Positions 33,298 to 44,176 of a stretch of DNA of 64,000 bases are shown here, piece after piece (the stretch's first letter is position 1; each line of letters starts with the position of its first letter). The notes beneath the pieces were generated by a model. It had not been told where the DNA came from. It worked only from the letters and a program-made list of their open reading frames with translations, and made no database searches. A program made the position numbers and the translations under genes. Source of the DNA: Scilla litardierei (Eukaryota > Streptophyta > Magnoliopsida > Asparagales > Asparagaceae); the NCBI GenBank assembly GCA_030789695.1, contig CM061141.1, forward strand, positions 173,391,704-173,455,703. The letters are read 5' to 3'.

Positions 33298-34299
33298 TCT
33301 CCCACTCACACTTGAGGGGATTGTAAGAGAACGTCTTTCTCTTAGTTCTTTCATCTATCATACCGAGAAATAGACCGTGCGACCGTCATGCGCGTAGAGT
33401 CTGTTGTTGTGCACTTGTTAGAGATACACAACGACCTCGAAGGTGCAAAGTTGAGTAGTTCAACGCATGCTTTACCCTAGATTATTTCTTCACATTTCTT
33501 ATACTTTATATTCAACAATTGAATCCCATCTGGATCACAATTGGCTGGCCAGCTTTGAATCATTAAAGTCCAAATGTGAATATGAAATCAATCTTCCTCT
33601 TCTTGCGAACCTTCTGATCTTGACTAGACTCGCTTTTCTAACGTGCCCCGCCGAGTCGAATTATCATAGCCCATAAGTAACACGCTAAGATAGCGATCAT
33701 CTCGTCAAATCTAAAGGAACCAATTGAAGTCCTTGAGGGTAAGAGTTAAGACCCGTATGGCCTTTGAGTCTCACATAATAGCAAACATTATTGCTACTAA
33801 CTCAGTGGTCGAAATGCATACGTGGTATGAACACGTATTACAACATCACTCCTTTCCCAGGGAGAGTATGTCTTAATGATGTTGTACGGATGAAAGATCA
33901 GACATCACAGTGCCTATATTTTGAGTCCGCTTACTACTCATAAAATATTCCCGGACTCTCATCATGCATAAGACAGATAGGATTTTAAAAAAAATCCTAT
34001 GAGATCTCTTTCAAATATCCTTGTGATACAGATCTCAGATCTTTTGTAAGCATCCATATGATGCAGATCTTTCATTCGACTATCTTGTTTAAGTCATGAC
34101 TCTAAATCATTCGTCTAATGATTTTGACTTTAAACTAGTCTCATCTCTATCTTATCCATCTGATAAGATAAGGCGGTTGCTCATGTGAGAGAGCCAACCT
34201 TAATCTGTCCGACATACACACAATTCAGCTGAGATTTCAAAAATGTACACAAACATTTCTAAAGAAATTCATATGCAATGTTTGAAAAAGAACTTATTC
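33298..34299 (-). other. Degraded 3' end of Copia pol and 3' UTR
   Basis: Minus-strand remnants of the RNase H end are too corrupted to translate. No separate gene is seen. The segment contains 'taagacttaaacaag'-type repeats and ends at the PPT (33298-33309). Confidence 0.55.
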
Positions 34300-37125
34300 T
34301 TTTATTAATTTTGATCATTTACAGACATGGGAATTTACATTGGTACAACTCAGCTCTTACGCAATCCTTTAGATGATAAGTGTTTGTAAAACACATTTCT
34401 GGGGATCGCTTTCGTAAGCTGATCCTCTATCATCTCATGCGTAGATATGTACCTTATGTCTACCTTCTTGGTTTTATCATAGTCTTTTGCAAATCTGCAG
34501 TTCCTTTAAGATACTGCATTATGCTCTTAACCGCTTTCCAGTGTTCTTGCCCTGGGTTGGATTGGTAACGACTTACCATTCCAACGGCAAAACAGATGTT
34601 TGGTCTTGTATGCATCATAGCGTACATAAGACTAACAACTACACTGGAATATGGAACTTTTTTCCATAATTTCCCTTTCCTTTTGGTTCTTTGGACATGA
34701 TTTCAGATATAAATTATCGCATCTGCTTATAGGAGTATCAATTTGACTTGTAGTCCTACATATTAAACCGTTCTAGAACCTTCTTTATATAAGTCTCTTG
34801 TGAAAGAGAAAGAAGTTTCTTCGAACGATTCCTTGGAATCTTAATTCCAAGGATATATGTAACTTCCCCATGTCATTCATCTCAAAACTGATGAAAGTCA
34901 AGCCTTGATATCCATCACAAAGCCCTTGTCATTTCTGGTTATTAAAATGTCATCTACATATAGAGACATAATAACATGCTTGCTTTTAATCCTCTTGATA
35001 TATACGCAGTTATCTCATCAATCATGGAAAATCCATTTGATAAGACAACTTCTTGAAATCGTATATACCATTGCCTCGAGGATTATTTAAGACCATATAT
35101 GGACTTACGAAGTTTACAAACCTTATGTTCGTTTCCTTCCTTTACAAACCCTGTTGGTTGTTCCATATAGATCTCCTCGTCCAATTCTCCATTGAGAAAG
35201 GCAGTCTTTACATCCATCTGATGTAATTTGAGGTTTAAGCAAGCTACCATTGCCAGAATCAGGCGAAACGAGGTAAAACGCACAACAGGTGAGAAGGTCT
35301 CTTCGTAGTCTATCCCTTCCTGTTGCGTAAAACCTTTCGCGACAAGGCGATCTTTATATCTATTTATAGAGCCATTTGCCTTATGCTTGATCTTGAGAAC
35401 CCATTTGTTCCCAATTGCTCTATGTCCTTTGGGTAAGTTAACTAAGTCCCAGACTTGGTTAACTTTCATGGATTTCAATTCCTCCTTCATCGCTTCCATC
35501 CATTTGTCTTTTGTAGGGCATGATACGACCTGTTTGAAAGTAGCAGGCTCGTCATCATCTTGTAGTAAAGTCATAAAGGTTTGCGGAAATTCATCCTCAA
35601 ATCTTAGAGGAGCCAACCTTGTATGACTACTACGTCGTATTTAAGATTCTTCAAGTCCTTGTTGACTCGAATTTAGATCAATTCTAATATCACTCCTACT
35701 TGAAATGTCGTTAGAATTGCTCCCACTTGGATCATTATTCCCGTATGGAATAGGATAATCGTCATTCGTATAATCCATTGGTGAAGGTTGAAACGTATTT
35801 TCGTTTTCACCCAAGAATTCTCCCACTCGAATGAGGCAATCCTTCTTGATCATAAATCTCAAATAGAGATAAGTCCTGACTTATCTCGCCCTGTCTTGGA
35901 AACTCGTTTTCCAAGAAAGTGACATCCCTCGACTCAAACTCAATTAGCCCACCATTGTCTTCCTGACTAACAAAAACATAACCTTTGGAGTTTTTTTTGC
36001 GTATCGTTTAAAGATACATTTTCTTCCCCTTGGCCCAAGTTTAACATATTTATGGGAGGAAATATGTGCGTAGAATGCACAACCCCAAGGTTTCAAAATG
36101 TTTAAGTCAGGAGACCTTTGGTTCCACAACTCACAAGGAGTGGAGCTAACTGATTTCGAGGGTACGCGGTTTAAAATGAAAACGGCCGTCAATAATGCAT
36201 CACCCCAAAAGGTGATTGGCAAGTTAGCTTGAGCCATTATTGAACGGACCATTTCCATTAAAAATCCTATTTCTCCTTTCTGCAACACCGTTTTGTTGAG
36301 GAGTACAAGGCATAGTTACCTGATGTACTATGCCTTTGTCATCACAAAGTTCCTTAAAACTTGTTGATTGATATTCACCGCCCCTATCGGTTCGCAAGAC
36401 CTTAATTTTGCGATCTAATTGATTCTCCACTAAACTCATATAGTTTTTAAAGCAAGCCAAAGCATCACTTTTGTGGGATATCAAATAGATATGTCCGAAT
36501 CGGGTGAAATCATCAATAAAAGTGATGAAATAGGACTTTCCGCGTCTTGTCTAGACATTCATCGGACCACATATGTCCGAATGGATAAGCTGTAATGGAA
36601 CCTCGGCCCTTGTGCCGGTTCCAAACGGCTTGCGACAAGATTTCCCCACAAGGCAATGTTCACAGGTCGACATTTCAACCTTTGAAACATTGGATAGAAG
36701 GCCACGTTTGGCAAGTCTATCCATACGCGTTGGTCCAATATGACCAAGCCTTATGTGCCAACAAATTATATTAGACTCATTAGTCAAAGAATTTGTCACA
36801 AGGAAATTTTCATTACATGAGGAACCATACATTGTACTTATTACAATAAATCCTTTGAAATACAAACCCAGTACCAATAAAGGAATTATTACAAAACAGG
36901 TCCATATTACAATCATGAAGGAACCAACTATAACCAAGACCCATTAAATTGACCACAGTTTTAATATTCCTTTGAATATATGGAATGAAGAGAACATCAT
37001 GAAGTAGGAGAGTGCGGCCGTTGTCCAAGACTAGCTTGTGAGTCCCAACGCCTTTCACTTCAACACGTGTGTTGTTTCCTACATTGATCCACTTTATTCC
37101 TTAGGGTATCCGGTGATACTCCACG
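34300..37125 (-). pseudogene. pol: Copia pol remnant: partial protease, integrase, RT, RNase H
   Basis: Reading on the minus strand. 37125-36813 is the end of the protease region ('KWINVGNNTRVEVKG', 'GRTLLLHDVLF'), and the catalytic DSGA segment is deleted. 36937-36551 is GAG-pre-integrase with WHIRLGH and CEHC. 36540-36224 is the integrase core ('FITFIDDF', 'LRTDRGGEY', 'QQNGVAERR'). 36288-35944 continues after a frameshift in a T run; a second shift lies in the A8 run near 35996. 35616-35083 is RT ('GHRAIGNKWVLKIK', 'DVKTAFLNGELDEEIYM'), then a TAA after 'SIYGLK' and a degraded continuation with YVDD at 34949-34960 and RNase H-proximal sequence near 34530. Other stops are TAG after 'CGPMN-V' and TAA at 35641. 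Protein order confirms Copia (integrase before RT). Confidence 0.9.
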
Positions 37126-37144
37126 AAGGACCGTCTGTCTTTTG

Positions 37145-38011
37145 CTATGTGGTCGGTGGCACCTCGTCACTTCCACTCGTACACGAACGAGCATAGTGAC
37201 CGAGCTTGTTGCACTTGAAGCACTTGATCCTTTTCAAGTCTTTCTTCTTGTGCCATTTCTTGTGCCCACCCTTATGTTTGGGTTCCTTGGTAGACTCAGG
37301 TTGCTTATTACGTTCATTAGAAGACTTCGAACGATCTTTACATTTCTTTCCCTCGTGTGAGGAACTAGCAACCATGTGCACTTCTGCACTTGGCTTGGCA
37401 GCCGCAAGCCGCTCTTCCTCTAATTCGAGGTGCTTGGAAACATCGTTGAAGGTCTTGATGCTCTCATTATGAGTGAGATGCATCTTCATCTGATCCCACC
37501 CATTTGGTAGGGAACGTATGACTGCTTGGATTTGTTTCTCATCTGTGAGCACATGACCTGCATCCTTTAACTCTGAGATAAGGTTTGCCATATGTCGCAG
37601 ATGTTTCCCCATGGAATGATCTGGACGTTTCTTATATGTATCGAACCTTATAGTTAATGCGCGAAGTTTGGACACCGATGTGCCACCGAACTTCTCCTCT
37701 AGCTTGGACCATATGTCCATGGCTAGGTCATGTTCTCGGAAGATGCGCATTATGTCATCAGCCATACTGCTTAATAACGTAATGCGCGCTATCTTGTTCT
37801 TCCGAGACCAAGCATCAAAAGCTTCCTTGTCTCGTCGGTGTTGGGCCGTAGTGCCCAACTCGGGTTCAATCATAACGTTCTTTAGAGTTTCGAGCACTTC
37901 TTGCTCCTCTAGAACGTATTTTATCTTGATGGACCAAAGGTTGTAATTATCGTCGTTGAGTTTTTCACCTCTGTTTAACTCAGCGACGATATTCTTTGAA
38001 GCGGAAGACAT
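37145..38011 (-). CDS. gag: Copia Gag (288 aa)
   Basis: Capsid/nucleocapsid protein of a Copia element. The N terminus 'LNDDNYNLWSIKIKYVLEE' and the body ('WSKLEEKFGG', 'GKHLRHMANLISELKDAGH', 'IRSLPNGWDQMK') are the UBN2/retrotran_gag family. A basic Lys-rich stretch precedes one CCHC zinc knuckle, CFKCNKLGHYARSC (~residues 265-278). The frame is uninterrupted. The stop after 'VPPTT' falls where an intact Copia element would continue into protease, and the segment with the DSGA motif is absent from the next ~30 nt. Expression would come from the LTR at 42330-42928. Confidence 0.92.
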   Translation of the reverse strand: MSSASKNIVAELNRGEKLNDDNYNLWSIKIKYVLEEQEVLETLKNVMIEPELGTTAQHRRDKEAFDAWSRKNKIARITLLSSMADDIMRIFREHDLAMDIWSKLEEKFGGTSVSKLRALTIRFDTYKKRPDHSMGKHLRHMANLISELKDAGHVLTDEKQIQAVIRSLPNGWDQMKMHLTHNESIKTFNDVSKHLELEEERLAAAKPSAEVHMVASSSHEGKKCKDRSKSSNERNKQPESTKEPKHKGGHKKWHKKKDLKRIKCFKCNKLGHYARSCTSGSDEVPPTT

Positions 38012-38525
38012 TTTACTTTTAAAATGCTACAAAAGACACAAAACCGAAGGTTTGATCAAAACATTGCATAAAAATTCTTAAAATATAACTCCCACTTGAA
38101 ATGATAATAGAATATCCCATTTGGATAGTTCTAAAAATTCAAATCCCACTTGGAATTATATTATATTTGATAAGTTACTTTCGAAAAATATTGAAGATGT
38201 TGTTCTAGAATCGAAAAGGTCTCTATGATTCCAATCACCATCTAGAACAACCTTCAATATTCCCCCATCACTTATCAAACAATCGTACTCTTATAGTACT
38301 TCACAGCGGAAAATTACTTTTGAAAAACATATCTTTCAAAATGGAATAGGTGAGAGTTTGCGCAAAGAATTTCAGCGCAACAATTGCCAAGCCACGAGAC
38401 CTGTTCTACACACCCATGGGTTAGATAACCATGGCCGGATCGTGGTAGGACTTGAAATTCTAAATTGCGCTATCCCGATTAAGGACGGGACATAACCTAT
38501 TTGAAAACATCTTTTTCAAAAAAAA

Positions 38526-38840
38526 TTTAAAATACATTGGCTAATCTCCATAGAGTAGAGCACAACGTCATAAGTACATTGGCTAATCTCCGTAGAGTAG
38601 AGCACAATGACATGGCTAATCTCGCATGAAGTAGAGCATTACGGCTAATCTTCAAGGAGTAGAGCACTACGGCTAATCTCGCATGAAGTAGAGCATTACG
38701 GCTAATCTTCAAGGAGTAGAGCACTACGGCTAATCTCGCATGAAGTAGAGCACAACGGCTAATCTTCAAGGAGTAGAGCACTATGGCCAATCTCGCATGA
38801 AGTAGAGCACTACGGCTAATCATCAAGGAGTAGAGCCTTT
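38526..38840. repeat. 52-bp (2 x 26) tandem repeats in Copia leader
   Basis: Alternating 'ggctaatctcgcatgaagtagagca' and 'ggctaatcttcaaggagtagagca' half-units repeat about six times. They lie in the untranslated leader 0.5 kb before gag. Confidence 0.92.
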
Positions 38841-38894
38841 AGACACCCCGTATGGGCTAGTCGGCACGTTCAAATTCGACCAAGGCCTTTTTGC

Positions 38895-39051
38895 CTAATT
38901 GGTCGACCAAAACACCCAGATTGGTCGACCAATGTTAATTGGTCTGAAATTTACTCCCGGCCAGGGCCTCTGCCCTGGCAGAGGGTGGCCAAGGGCCAGC
39001 CAGGGCCTCTGCCCTGGCCGGCCAGGGCCTCTGCCCTGGCCCCTCGGCCAG
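38895..39051. repeat. TTGGTCGACCAA palindromes and CCAGGGC-rich array (left part)
   Basis: Two copies of the perfect palindrome TTGGTCGACCAA are followed by ~95 bp of GGCCAGGGCCTCTGCCCTGGCC-type units. The array is split by the solo LTR and resumes at 41522. Confidence 0.85.
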
Positions 39052-39319
39052 TGTAACGACTGCTTTTCATGTATCTGGATTTTATATATAATATATGTTT
39101 TGGTGGATTTTTTCCTCTTGTGTGGTTTTCGTCTCCGTAGATTTCATTTTCGATCGATTCGTCGTATTTTCTCGCTCCTTCCTTAGGATTGTCAATTTCG
39201 AAGTAAGTCACTCGTGACGGACTTCATAACGGTCGTATCTAACTATTAGATCAAGCCTAGGAGTCTTAGGAATCGATCCCGGGGCCCCGCGCTCTGTATC
39301 GGTACTTTCTGTGCTCATT

Positions 39320-39740
39320 AGCCGGTGTAAGAAGGGCCACCGACCGACTAGATGACGATCCAGTCGGTCGGTAATCCTTCTTGGACCGACTAGTTAGCTT
39401 TCTAAATTTCTCAGGAGTTACTGTTTATCGTTAGTCGGTCTAAGAACGTTGGTTGACCGACTAGGTTGCAAACTAGTCGGTCAGCAATGCTTCTTGAACC
39501 GACTAACTCATCAAATTATTTTTGTATCAGTTACTGTTTACTCTTAGTCGGTCTAAGAACGTTCATCGACCGATTAGTTGCCAAACTAGTCGGTCAGTAT
39601 TTGTTCATGGACCGACTAACTCTAGAATCCTAATTTCACCTGTAGCTACTGTTTACACTTAGTCGGTCTGCGTTGGTCGACCGACCGACTAGTTGTCAAA
39701 CTAGTCGGTCAGTGGTTGTTCTTTGACCGACTAACTAGTG
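39320..39740. repeat. ~115-bp repeats with GACCGACTAG dyads
   Basis: Three to four units, each with 'ttactgtttac', 'cttagtcggtc', and a dyad such as GACCGACTAG-8 nt-CTAGTCGGTC (39455-39482). They stand directly upstream of the TATA box of this LTR. Confidence 0.85.
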
Positions 39741-39778
39741 CTGTAAACCCTAGTTTTGCCCTAGCCGCCAGCCTAGCC

Positions 39779-39786
39779 TATAAATA
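39779..39786 (+). promoter_or_regulatory. TATA box in solo LTR
   Basis: TATAAATA lies 40 bp after the last dyad repeat, followed by a C/A-rich leader typical of a plant transcription start region. This is the likely LTR promoter core. Confidence 0.6.
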
Positions 39787-41521
39787 CCCAACCCAAACGT
39801 TTTCTTCCCCTCTAACTCGACCCTAAACCCTAAAATCGCCCCCATTGATCCCCCATCTTCCTCCAAGCTTCATCCCTCCATTCTAAGCCCTAAATCCATC
39901 ATCCAATCCAACCATTCACTCCATCCACCTCTCATCTTCCCCAAATCTCCATCAAAACCCATCAAAATCCCCAAAATCCCCCAAAACCCTAGTTTCCCCA
40001 AACTTCTCCAATCTTTTCCAGATCTGGTCCTAGGGTTCCCCGGAGTGTTTCTTCCGCCTCCTCTCGGTAAGAAATCGATCTACCGTTGTTTTCTTATCCT
40101 ATTGTAATTTTTATGAAACCCTAATAAAATACTTGTGTTTTGATGATTGTTCCCCATAACAGCGATTCCCCGTAGGCTAGCATCCGCGGAGACGAACTTT
40201 CGTAACCGTTCTCCCCGGTGATAGGTAAGTGAAACTTGCATCTCTTGATTTGGGCCATGTCTTAGGCCATTTACCTTGCTTTAGCGTAAAAGAGACTAGA
40301 CGGTGAAAGGATAGCCGTTTAGACGCCATTGACCTAGCTTGACAACGAAGCTTGGTCCGTCACCTTCATCATGCTTGTATGTCACGTTTACTTTCCCTAA
40401 ACGGTACGCGTATTAACTGTTCATGTCATCCATGCATCCTTAACTGTTATTGCATTTTAACTGCCATGTTTAATTTAAATAAACGGTGCGCGAATATGTT
40501 CATGTCATTGCATTTCGCCTGTCACGTTTAATTTAATTAACGGTATGCGAATTATCTGCTCATGTCATTGCATGCTTGAATACTCATCGTGATTGCGTAG
40601 CATCGCTACATACTAGTGTTACTTGTTCCGGCTAGGTGCACCCCTACGCCATACTTATCAAATACACTTTCTGGCTCGTGTTCCAGAAGACGAGCTCATC
40701 ACAGCCTGCGGGCAATAGGGCACTCGTTGAGTGATCCCTTGTACTTGATACTTGAATACAGCCTGCGGGCAATAGGGCACTCGTTGAGTGATCCCTTGTA
40801 CTTGTACTTGTTACTTGACATTACATGTCACAACAACCCCTTGTCACTTGTACTATACTTTACCTTACTTGTTACTTGACATTACATGTCACCCCTACCA
40901 CTTGATACTTGCCACTTGTACTCTCCTTTACCTTACTTGTTACCGCCGTACTTTACTTGCCATGCACCATGTTCTAATTGCTAGGTTGCTAGTTTACCAT
41001 TATTCCCGTTTCCTTGCACAAGTCTTTCGACTTGCTGAATGTGCCCCTTTTCTCTTTTGGGTGACACATGTTAGAGCCCGAGCCTGAGTCACTTGTTGAG
41101 GACGAGGTGTTTGCTGACGCCGAGCCCGTACTTGTGTTTGATGGGGAGTACGTGGACACTGGGGACCAGTCCTAGTGTCTTCGTTGTGTTTTACTTTTAT
41201 TAGACAGTTGTTTTTGTTATCGGTGCGTAGCACCCATACTTTGTTGTTGTCGTTTCTTTTGTTGGCCTTGTTCTGGGCCTTTAGACTCTTTTCTTTTAGC
41301 CTGGTGGCTTTTCTGGATGTTGGACTTATTTTCTTGTTGGACAATGTTTGAGATGATGAATTTTATTTCAGTTTCTCCTTTTATTATTATTGTTATTCTG
41401 TTGTGGTTACAGGGACCTGTTTATGTATTGTGGACGCTTATCGGGTTTGGGGCTTCACAGCTCCACTCTCGTGCGGACCTTTTCACGTCTCGCCTCCATT
41501 TTAGGGAAGCGGGTCGTGACA

Positions 41522-41960
41522 GCCAGGGCCTCTGCCCTGGCCGAGGCCGGCCAGGGCCGGCCATGCCATGGCCGAGGCCAGGGCATTGGCCCTGGCCTCT
41601 GCCAGGGCCGGCCAGGCCCTGGCCACTGCCAGGGCCAATGCCCTGGCCTCTGCCAGGGCCGGCCAGGCCCCGGCAGTGGACAGGGCGCCGGCCCTGGCCA
41701 CTGCCAGGGCCGGCCAGGCCGGCAGGCCGTGGCCGTGGCCGGCCACTGCCGGCCTAGCCATGGCCGGTCATGGCCAAGGCCATTTGGCATTGGCCGGCCA
41801 TGGCCCCTTTGGCCATGGCCGGCCACCCCCTTTGAATGGGGTTGCCGCACACCCCACCGGAGGGGTGGCCGTGGTGGTTATTGGCCGTAGCCAACCCCCT
41901 CCGCATGGGGAGGGGGGTGCATGGCCTTCATAGCCCATTTGGCCATGGCGCACATGCACT
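41522..41960. repeat. GGCCAGGGC-rich palindromic array (right part)
   Basis: About 440 bp of overlapping GGCC palindromes ('ccagggcctctgccctgg', 'ggccggccatggccaagg') grade into 'atggccggccatggcccc'. It is strongly self-complementary. Long open frames on both strands are a composition effect. Confidence 0.9.
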
Positions 41961-42099
41961 AAAATTCATCTTCTCCGAAGGAGATAACTACCATCATCTT
42001 CCTCGATGAAGCACCCGTTCGTCGATGAAGCACCCGTTCGTCGAGAAATTAGTTATTTTCTAATGGCTGTGTGCCAAAAATGAAAAATAACATACTACG

Positions 42100-42260
42100 T
42101 GAACGGTCGGTTCTTCCCGTCACGGAGAGTTCCTACCATATCCGTAATGATAGGAGACCCTAACGTGAAAAGAACAACCGCTGTGTTCTCTCCGTCACGA
42201 AGCGTTCCTACCATATCCGTAATGGTAGGATACCCATTCGTGAAAAAGACAACGACTCGT
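42100..42260. repeat. Two ~80-bp direct repeats in Copia leader
   Basis: 'cgtcacgRagMgttcctaccatatccgtaatg' occurs twice (about 42118 and 42193), each followed by 'gtgaaaa'. It lies just inside the primer site. Confidence 0.8.
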
Positions 42261-42305
42261 TCATAGTTACGACGGGGTGGCGGTTTGACCGGGGCAAACC
42301 CAAAT

Positions 42306-42318
42306 GGCTCTGATACCA
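42306..42318 (-). other. Primer-binding site (tRNA-iMet), Copia
   Basis: On the minus strand TGGTATCAGAGCC begins 11 nt after the LTR. This is the standard complement of the 3' end of plant initiator Met tRNA. Confidence 0.95.
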
Positions 42319-42329
42319 ATGAAGTTTTC

Positions 42330-42928
42330 TGTCCAAAACAGAGTTAGGATCGATAATATGAAGTTTAGACTTACGCTTGCGTACGCTGCACGGTAGTCTA
42401 CGAACTTCGCCTTCGGATTCGCCACGACGGATCGAGTCTACTCACGAGCGGAGTAAGGCTACTAAATCCACAATCTAAATCTCTACTTTAGATTAAGAAC
42501 TTGGATAGAGGGAGATGAAATATTTCTGCAGAGCTTCGCTAGGATGAAGATGCATGCATGAATTTCATGCAAAAGGTGTAAGGAAAATGGCTAACCCTTG
42601 GGTCTTATTTATAGCCCCCAAGGTAGTTATTTTAGGGTAAATTGTTCCTTTGGAACAATTTAACTAAAGCGTACCATCATACATGGCACATTATAAGCTT
42701 AAGTTGTACCATATGCATGGTACAACATAAGCTTAAGATATTCCCCCTTTATTAGCCATATGTCGCATGCACTTATGTATATATAATGCGACTTTCCCAC
42801 TCATCCAGAGATCCTCTCCGCAAGGGAACAGATTCCCTTTGCACACGACTTTGTGTACGCGACATTCGAGGTCCGTATTCCCTCGTACATCCCCCACAAG
42901 GGTGTACAAACGTCTTCCATATCCAACA
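42330..42928 (-). repeat. Copia LTR (5' in element sense)
   Basis: Partner of 32699-33297 with the same length. The TATA box on the minus strand is at 42606-42613. Confidence 0.95.
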
Positions 42929-43775
42929 ATTTTATGCATCCCGGACTTCTTATTTGTTAACAACTGACTCTTATGACTAAATTGCCTCTCTTTTTTATTG
43001 AGATGTTTTTGAATGCCATTTCAAATTTTCACCCGCATCAAAGCTCATATTTTTCAAAGAAAGAGAAGTGATCCAATCCGATCTGATGAGGCAGCAGCTC
43101 ATTCGAGAGTGCAGTGCCTGATTTTATGCAAGATCGAGCCTAAATAGATCAACGGGTTTCAAAACCGAAGGTATTACCAATTTTCCCTTTTCATTTCATT
43201 AAATAAATTTTTGTAGGGGATTGATGAGGTGGTGTTTTTAAGGGGTCTAACAGTTGATGCCTTGAGCTAGGAAATGGGGATGTTAGTGGAGTTTTTATCT
43301 TGGGTTTAAGGGATTTTAGTACAGAACACTGGGTTGAACTCACGCCCATACGATCTAAAGGGGAATCCCTGCGGCCATAACACTGGCCAACCATTGATTT
43401 TATTCTGAACAAATAACCAAAACATTCGTTCACTGCATGCACAAATGCACCAGCAACTCAAGCAGCAACCGCGAGCAAAGCAGGAGCTCTACTTGGTGGT
43501 GCTCATGTGGCGGATGAGGTCAAAAACGCGAGAGCTGTAAAACAAATGCAACAAATTCAAATTGCTTTATATATATTCAAACATGTATCTTCTTAATGCA
43601 ACTTCCTTAATTTATTTTGTGTTCACTTTCTGCTAATTTTGCTTCTGTTTGAGGTCTCAGGCATCGAACATTTGCAAGAGTATGGAAGCTCACCGTTTTA
43701 TTCACAAATCAATTTCTACTTTTGATGGACATTATATCTTTGGCAACTTAATAATGGATGGTGTATCCTCTACAG
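42929..43775. other. Helitron interior with unidentified exon-like pieces
   Basis: Segments ending in splice-donor-like GT occur at ~43015-43168 and ~43440-43532. A further open stretch is at 43649-43775. None matches a family I know. The rest is AT-rich. Confidence 0.4.
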
Positions 43776-43831
43776 GTGTCTTTTGGTGGATGAGAATGAT
43801 AATGTTGTTGGCCATGAATCCAAATACAATT
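43776..43831 (+). pseudogene. Captured exon of isopentenyl-diphosphate delta-isomerase
   Basis: The exon reads 'CLLVDENDNVVGHESKYN', the conserved N-terminal segment of plant type I IPP isomerase, whose first Cys is followed in the family by 'VDENDxVVGHESKYNCH'. It begins after TACAG and ends at T|GTATG, so both splice borders are kept. The catalytic Nudix-type part is absent. It is a single isolated exon in the same orientation as the other captured pieces. Confidence 0.85.
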
Positions 43832-44107
43832 GTATGTAATGTATCAGCCTAACAGATATATTACATGTAGAAAGTGTTTATGGAATACATAGTCATGTTT
43901 CAAACCATATATTATGGTTAAAAGTTTCCATTTGCTATTTAACATCCTCTACAAGAGTGTGTTGCTTGACATTTTTGATTGTAGCTGTATTGAGTATCAT
44001 GGGTCTATTGGGCATTTGTTTTGATTGCTTGGCAATTTGTGATCTGTGTGTGCATACTAGAAGTATTCTTGCATTTTGCTTTACATTTTCTATCACTCTA
44101 ATGACAG

Positions 44108-44176
44108 GTCAATGCCAGCGGTCAGTTTTGTGGTGTAGCTAAAATGCTGGATCGTGTGGATTTCAACAAGAATATT
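44108..44176 (+). pseudogene. Captured exon of a YTH-domain (ECT, m6A reader) protein
   Basis: After a GACAG acceptor the sequence reads 'VNASGQFCGVAKMLDRVDFN'. In plant YTH-domain ECT proteins the corresponding segment is VNASGQFCGVAEM-x-GPVDF. Similarity stops after 'DFNKN'. The following WQQDKW block with aromatic-cage residues is missing, and stops appear. It is a captured and truncated exon. Confidence 0.85.

Larger units (their letters stand above)
39052..41521 (+). mobile_element. Solo LTR (Tekay-like Gypsy)
   Basis: The element has TGTAACGACTGC...GGGTCGTGACA ends and a 5-bp duplication GCCAG on both sides (39047-39051 and 41522-41526). No internal domain is present, so it is a solo LTR formed by LTR-LTR recombination. 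TGTAAC...GTGACA ends are usual for Del/Tekay LTRs and match those of the long-LTR element. It contains a dyad-repeat block, then a TATA box, then a C-rich leader. It inserted into the GGCC-rich array, so GCCAG also occurs elsewhere nearby, but the TG/CA ends fix the boundary. Confidence 0.88.
32699..42928 (-). mobile_element. Ty1/Copia retrotransposon, decayed, with nested solo LTR
   Basis: 599-bp LTRs (32699-33297 and 42330-42928), a Met-initiator primer site (42306-42318) and minus-strand gag, integrase, RT and RNase H in Copia order. The frame has several stops and two homopolymer frameshifts, and the protease catalytic region is missing, so it cannot move by itself. The leader between the primer site and gag is ~4.3 kb, of which 2.47 kb is a solo LTR. 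No target duplication is found (GATCC versus ATTTT), which suggests recombination between two copies or deletion at a flank. Confidence 0.93.

Noticed and set aside
35387..35626. Plus-strand frame within the Copia RT region
   Set aside because: Reverse-strand shadow of the well-supported reverse transcriptase.
41317..41960. Several long overlapping frames on both strands in the GGCC-rich array
   Set aside because: GC-rich palindromic repeats lack stop codons by composition. Peptides are Ala/Gly/Pro/Trp repeats.
42306..42318. tRNA-Met gene
   Set aside because: Only 13 nt complementary to the tRNA 3' end are present. It is a primer-binding site.
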